A program made the position numbers and the translations under genes. Below, in pieces: positions 59,947 to 64,000 of a stretch of DNA of 64,000 bases; the stretch's first letter is position 1; each line of letters opens with the position of its first letter. The stretch comes from Stomorhina lunata (Eukaryota > Arthropoda > Insecta > Diptera > Rhiniidae), in the NCBI GenBank assembly GCA_933228675.1, contig OW121743.1, positions 14,267,224 through 14,331,223 of the forward strand. Direction: 5' to 3'. The notes below the pieces were generated by a model that did not search any database, was not told the origin of the DNA, and worked only from the letters and a program-made list of their open reading frames with translations.

Positions 59947-61550
59947 TTTTAATATAGGTCGTATATATGTTACCTCAAACTATGATCTTGCCTAGTCTTT
60001 TAGTCTGTTTTGGATGACATTTCTTAAATAATTGAATTTAATTTTGAATAATTTAATAAAATGCCTACCATTTTACCCAACATTACACCTTAATAGCCTG
60101 ACAATTTAAAAAGCCTTTCAAACAAAATTATTTCACACTTTTACCATCTCTTCTATACAAATTCAAATTCTATTATATTTCTCATATGACATGAGATTTT
60201 TGTGGGACATTATTACATTTTTAATGGGTATTCATTTAGAAAGAGACATTTTGCAAACACTTTTAGCTAAAAACTGAACTAAAAAACAGCAAATGCTGGT
60301 AATTTTTTTTTTTTTTTGAATTTGTAGAGGGCAAATAACAGCCACTGTTAACCTATTTAAGCTTTTAAATTGCAAAAAGTGGTAGAAAAAAAAAACTAGA
60401 AAATAGAAGCAAACATTAGAAAATGAAACAAAGCAAAAAGTGAGTGAGTGGTAGCTAGACAAACAATTAAAGTGTTTACTAAACTCTTGGCTAAAAACTA
60501 GTAAATGACATTTAAAGAGTCAAAAAGGATAAGGAAAGTAGTAGAAAATTCTACAAAAAATAAACATTTTTGAAGTAAAATATTTATTTCAACATAAGAG
60601 TTAATTTTTGATTTATTAAATTTACTAACAAAACTTTTTATCCTTTCAAAACGTGATGCATCGATTGTGCGGGTGCATTGACTGTGCGCCTTGTGGTAGT
60701 TTTTTGTCAGATCTGAACGGGTTAAAACTTATAAATATCTGGCGGGAATTTCCCGATAATGTCGAATTTGGTGCAGAAGAAATTTACTTGAGACTTTGAT
60801 CATTTTCAGCTGTTAAAGGAATTTCAATCTTATGTATCCCTAATTAGATACAATTTTGCAAACTATTTCCGTGTCCTTTTTACATAATATTTTATAAATT
60901 TCCTATTTTTTCTAAACAAATATTCTAATTAATTCATTTCATTTACTAAATCTCGTTTCATATTATATTTAAAATTTTCAAATCTGCTCTAATACATATT
61001 TACTTTCGAAATCCTTTTTTAATCCTTGTTAATTTTTTATATTTTTTTAAATTTTTTTATTTTACTGCAAATTTTGTTTAAATTACTAATTGTGCTATTT
61101 TGTTTCAGTCTAACCAAAGTTTCTCCTCCAAAGAAATTTTTATTACATTTTCATTACAAAAACTATTTAAATTGAAGTGGCCTTAAGGGAGCAAAAACTG
61201 TAGAGGAAAAAAATTTTGTGTTGACATAATGAAAAACGCGCATAATTTCTTTGCCCACATCCTGCACATTTTCAGTATGTAAATGAAAATAGTTTTTCGT
61301 TTTAGGAATTTAGTGAATATATGGAAAAATTAACATTAAACGAAAGTGTTGATGCGGTTTATCAAAGGACTTGAAATGTAGTAAAATAAAGGCGACAAAA
61401 TTAAACAAAATAAGTCAGGCATCAAAGGGGGGTGTATTTACTAAAAATTTAATACCGATAGAACAAATGAAAGGAAAATTTCTTCACAGCGGAACAGAAT
61501 TTAAGGCCTAATATACTTTAAAATTTGTCCTTAAGTCTTTGGTATGACCA
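59947..61550. other. Unassigned spacer
   Basis: AT-rich with no tandem structure. Contains a T-run near 60302-60318, the compositionally odd short open frame at 60656-60799, and T-rich DNA at 60.9-61.1 kb. No box A or box B copies seen. Confidence 0.6.
60656..60799 (+). other. Compositionally distinct 47-codon open frame
   Basis: An ATG-initiated frame ends at a TGA (60797-60799). Its DNA is clearly less AT-rich than everything around it. The start is cysteine-rich (Cys at residues 5, 7, 10 and 13), followed by a charged segment containing WREFPDNVEFGAEE. A 17-base direct repeat (TGCATCGATTGTGCGGG, then TGCATTGACTGTGCGCC, 60657-60690) makes up the cysteine part. I recognise no family. It may be an exon or transposon coding remnant, a small peptide gene, or chance. 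Confidence 0.15.
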
Positions 61551-61740
61551 AAGGCTCTATTATATAAAGAAATTGCACTTCCATTAAATGAATTGCCATA
61601 TGGTCTTTTTAAAAAGTTGCATAAAAAAACAACTAATGGAGGCGACTACCCAATGAGAGAAAGCCAAGGCACACACATGTGCTCATGAAATCAATGTTTG
61701 TGTGTTTAAATGTTTTCCATGTTTTTTTTGTGAAAACATT
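61551..61740 (+). mobile_element. Small TIR element, copy C, truncated by satellite
   Basis: The left end AAGGCTCTATTATATAAAGA and AATTGCACTT match copies A and B. The interior keeps AACTAATGGAGGCGACTACC, CAATGAGAGAAAG, CTCATGAAATCAATGTTTGT. After about 61740 the right half is missing and 31-bp satellite begins. Part of the central segment has decayed (TGGTCTTTTTAAAAAGTTGC). Confidence 0.75.
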
Positions 61741-61869
61741 TTTATAAAAAAAAATTCAAAAGGAAAAAAATTTTATAGGAATATTTTTGGTAGGAAAAAA
61801 TTTTTATAGAAAAATTTTCGATAGGAAAAAAATTTTTATAGAAAAATTTTCGGAAGACATTTCTGCAGA
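61741..61869 (+). repeat. 31-bp AT-type monomers at the array edge
   Basis: Three to four degenerate units of the TATAGAAAAATTTTCGATAG, GAAAAAAATTTT type precede the GTTGACGATAGG units. The last one is a hybrid: its first half (GAAAAATTTTCGG) is AT-type and its second half (AAGACATTTCTGCAG) is GTTGAC-type. Confidence 0.85.
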
Positions 61870-63148
61870 AAAGTTGACAATACGAAGACATTTCTACAAA
61901 AAAGTTGACGATAGGAAGATATTTTTTTAGAAAAGTTGACGATAGGAAGACACTTCTATAGAAAAGTTGACGATAGGAAAACATTTCTATAGAAAAGTTG
62001 ACGATAGGAAGAAATTTCTATAGAAAATTTGACGATAGGAAGACATTTCTATAGAAAAGTTGAATATAGGAAGACATTTCCAAAGAAAAATTGACGATAG
62101 AAAGATATTTCCATAGAAAAGTTGACGATAGGAAGACATTTCTATAGAAAGGTTGACGATAGGAAGACATTTCTATAGAAAGGTTGACGATAGAAAGACA
62201 TTTCTATAGAAAAGTTGACGATAGGAAGACTTTTCTATAGAAAAGTTGACGATAGGAAGACTTTTCTATAGAAAAGTTGACGATAGGAAGACTTTTCTAT
62301 AGAAAAGTTGACGATAGGAAGACTTTTCTATAGAAAAGTTGACGATAGGAAGACTTTTCTATAGAAAAGTTGACGATAGGAAGACTTTTCTATAGAAAAG
62401 TTGACGATAGGAAGACTTTTCTATAGAAAAGTTGACGATAGGAAGACTTTTCTATAGAAAAGTTGACGATAGGAAGACTTTTCTATAGAAAAGTTGACGA
62501 TAGGAAGACTTTTCTATAGAAAAGTTGACGATAGGAAGACTTTTCTATAGAAAAGTTGACGATAGGAAGACTTTTCTATAGAAAAGTTGACGATAGGAAG
62601 ACTTTTCTATAGAAAAGTTGACGATAGGAAGACTTTTCTATAGAAAAGTTGACGATAGGAAGACTTTTCTGTAGAAAAGTTGACGATAGGAAGACTTTTC
62701 TATAGAAAAGTTGACGATAGGAAGACATTTCTATAGAAAACTTGACGATAGGAAGACATTTCTATAGAAAACTTGACGATAGGAAGACATTTCTATAGAA
62801 AAGTTGACGATAGGAAGACATTTCTATAGAAAAGTTGATGATAAGAAGACGTTTCTATAGAAAAGTTGACGATAGGAAGACATTTCTATAAAAAAGTTGA
62901 CGATAGGAAGACATTTCTATAGAAAAGTTGAAGATAGGAAGACATTTCTATGGAAAAGTTGACGATAGGAAGACATTTCTATAGAAAAGTTGACGATAGG
63001 AAAACATTTCTATAGAAAAGTTGACGATAGGAAAACATTTCTATAGAAAAGTTGACGACAGGAAGATAGTTGACGATACGAAGACATTTCTATAGAAAAG
63101 TTGACGATAGGAAGACATTTCTATAGAGAAGTTGACGATAGGAAGACA
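61870..63148 (+). repeat. 31-bp GTTGACGATAGG satellite, array 2
   Basis: About 41 copies of the same unit as at 56.4-59.5 kb, same orientation. The core (62.22-62.72 kb) is the uniform ACTTTT form; both sides are mixed ACATTT forms. A truncated monomer (GACAGGAAGATAGTTGACG) sits near 63060, comparable to those in array 1. Variants CTTGACG and AGTTGAAG appear as small clusters. Confidence 0.97.
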
Positions 63149-64000
63149 GAAAAAAATTTTTCTTAAAGAAAAATTTTCGATAGGAAAAATTTTTTATAGA
63201 AAAATTTTCGGTAGAAAAAAATTTATGGAATAATTTTCGGTAGAAGAAAACTTTTGTAGAAACATTTTCGGTAGAAAAAAAATTTTGTAGAAAAATTTTC
63301 GGTAGGAAAAAATTTTTGTAGAAAAATTTTCGGTAGGAAAAAATTTTTATAGAAAAATTTTCGATAGGAAAAAATTTTATAGAAATTTTTTTTTTTATAA
63401 TAAAGTTTTCTTTAAAAGAATTTTTCTATAAGAAATTTTTCGATAGGAAAAAAATTTGTAGAAACTTTGTTTTAAGAAAAACTTTTATAATTAAAAAATT
63501 TCGGTAAGAAAAACTCTTTATAAATAATTTTCGATAATTTTTTTAGAAACATTTTCATATGAAAAAAATTTTATAGAAACATTTTCGGTAGGAAAACATT
63601 TTTACAGAGAAATTTTCGATAAAAAAAATTTTTATAGAAAAATTTTCGTTAGGAAAAAATTTTTATAGAAAAATTTTCGGTATTAAAAAAATTTTTATAG
63701 AAAAATTTTCGTTAGGAAAAAATTTTTATAGAAAAATTTTCGTTAGGAAAAAATTTTTATAGAAAAATTTTCGGTAGGAAAAAAATTTTATAGAAAAATT
63801 TTGGGTAGGAAAAAATTTCTATAGAAAATTTTTCGATATAAAAAAATATTTATTGAAAAATTTTCGACAGAAAAAAAATTTTTACGGAAAATTTTTCGAT
63901 AGGAAAAAGTTTTTGCAGAAATTAGAAATAGATATTTTTGGTCGAAAAAAGTTTTTATAGAAAAATTTTTGGAAGAAAAAATTTTTATAGAAAAATTTTC
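63149..64000 (+). repeat. 31-bp AT satellite, GGTAGG variant, continuing past the window
   Basis: Units of ATAGAAAAATTTTCGGTAGG then AAAAAATTTTT, period 31, with variants TCGATAGG and TCGTTAGG. It is more degenerate than the other 31-bp arrays, especially at 63.38-63.60 kb. It follows the GTTGACGATAGG array directly, with a change inside one monomer. The right edge is cut by the window end. Confidence 0.93.

Noticed and set aside
61742..61984. 80-codon minus-strand frame with a repeated Ser/Phe/Tyr/Leu pattern
   Set aside because: It is the 31-bp satellite read through three frames, giving a 31-residue cycle. The same explains 59448-59636, 39196-39393 and 24843-25031.
1..64000. tRNA, rRNA or snRNA genes
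   Set aside because: I saw no tRNA-like A/B box pairs with a plausible cloverleaf and no rRNA-like GC-rich conserved stretches. A tRNA scan and Rfam search would settle this.

Overview
The window is a strongly AT-rich, gene-poor stretch of eukaryotic nuclear DNA. I find no protein-coding gene, rRNA, tRNA or CRISPR array I can support. No reading frame exceeds about 116 codons, and several of the longest open only from TTG. The mix of short satellites, small terminal-inverted-repeat (TIR) elements, (TG)n/(CA)n/(GA)n microsatellites and a CAA/CAG run suggests an insect, most likely a higher fly. That placement is an inference. It could be pericentromeric heterochromatin or the inside of a giant repeat-filled intron; the sequence does not decide.

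Layout. 1-7 kb: unassigned DNA, an 11-bp satellite (3.2-4.4 kb), a TIR element (2.5 kb) and a foldback element (6.3-6.8 kb). 7-28 kb: about 50 diverged ~200-300 bp monomers, each with an A-run plus GGATATATG box ('box A'). They run minus (7.5-10.7 kb), plus (13.3-22.9 kb), then minus (25.3-28.1 kb). Segments at about 21.05-23.1 and 26.9-28.4 kb are inverted copies of each other. A second motif, GGCGCCTAAAAGTATGCTA and variants ('box B'), recurs about 40 times between 2 and 46 kb. It is partly in a ~150-bp periodic array (11.1-14.8 kb) and partly dispersed. 24-31 kb: degenerate ~33-34 bp AT repeats and a 634-bp near-identical tandem duplication. 32.7-34.8 and 46.9-50.7 kb: one 31-bp satellite in opposite orientations. 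36.7-40.5 and 42.4-45.8 kb: 14-bp repeats. 52.1-54.5 kb: a second 11-bp array. 56.4-59.5 and 61.9-63.1 kb: a second 31-bp family (GTTGACGATAGGAAGAC), followed by a third 31-bp variant that runs off the end.

How it fits together. The 31-bp families align along their whole length and switch from one to another inside single monomers, so they form one superfamily; the 14-bp repeat looks like its core. The 31-bp arrays at 56-63 kb abut copies of the same TIR element. The strongest candidates for an undescribed system are the two conserved boxes kept inside otherwise diverged monomers (possible protein-binding sites) and the large inverted repeat (a possible hairpin-RNA source). Both are inferences from sequence pattern alone.
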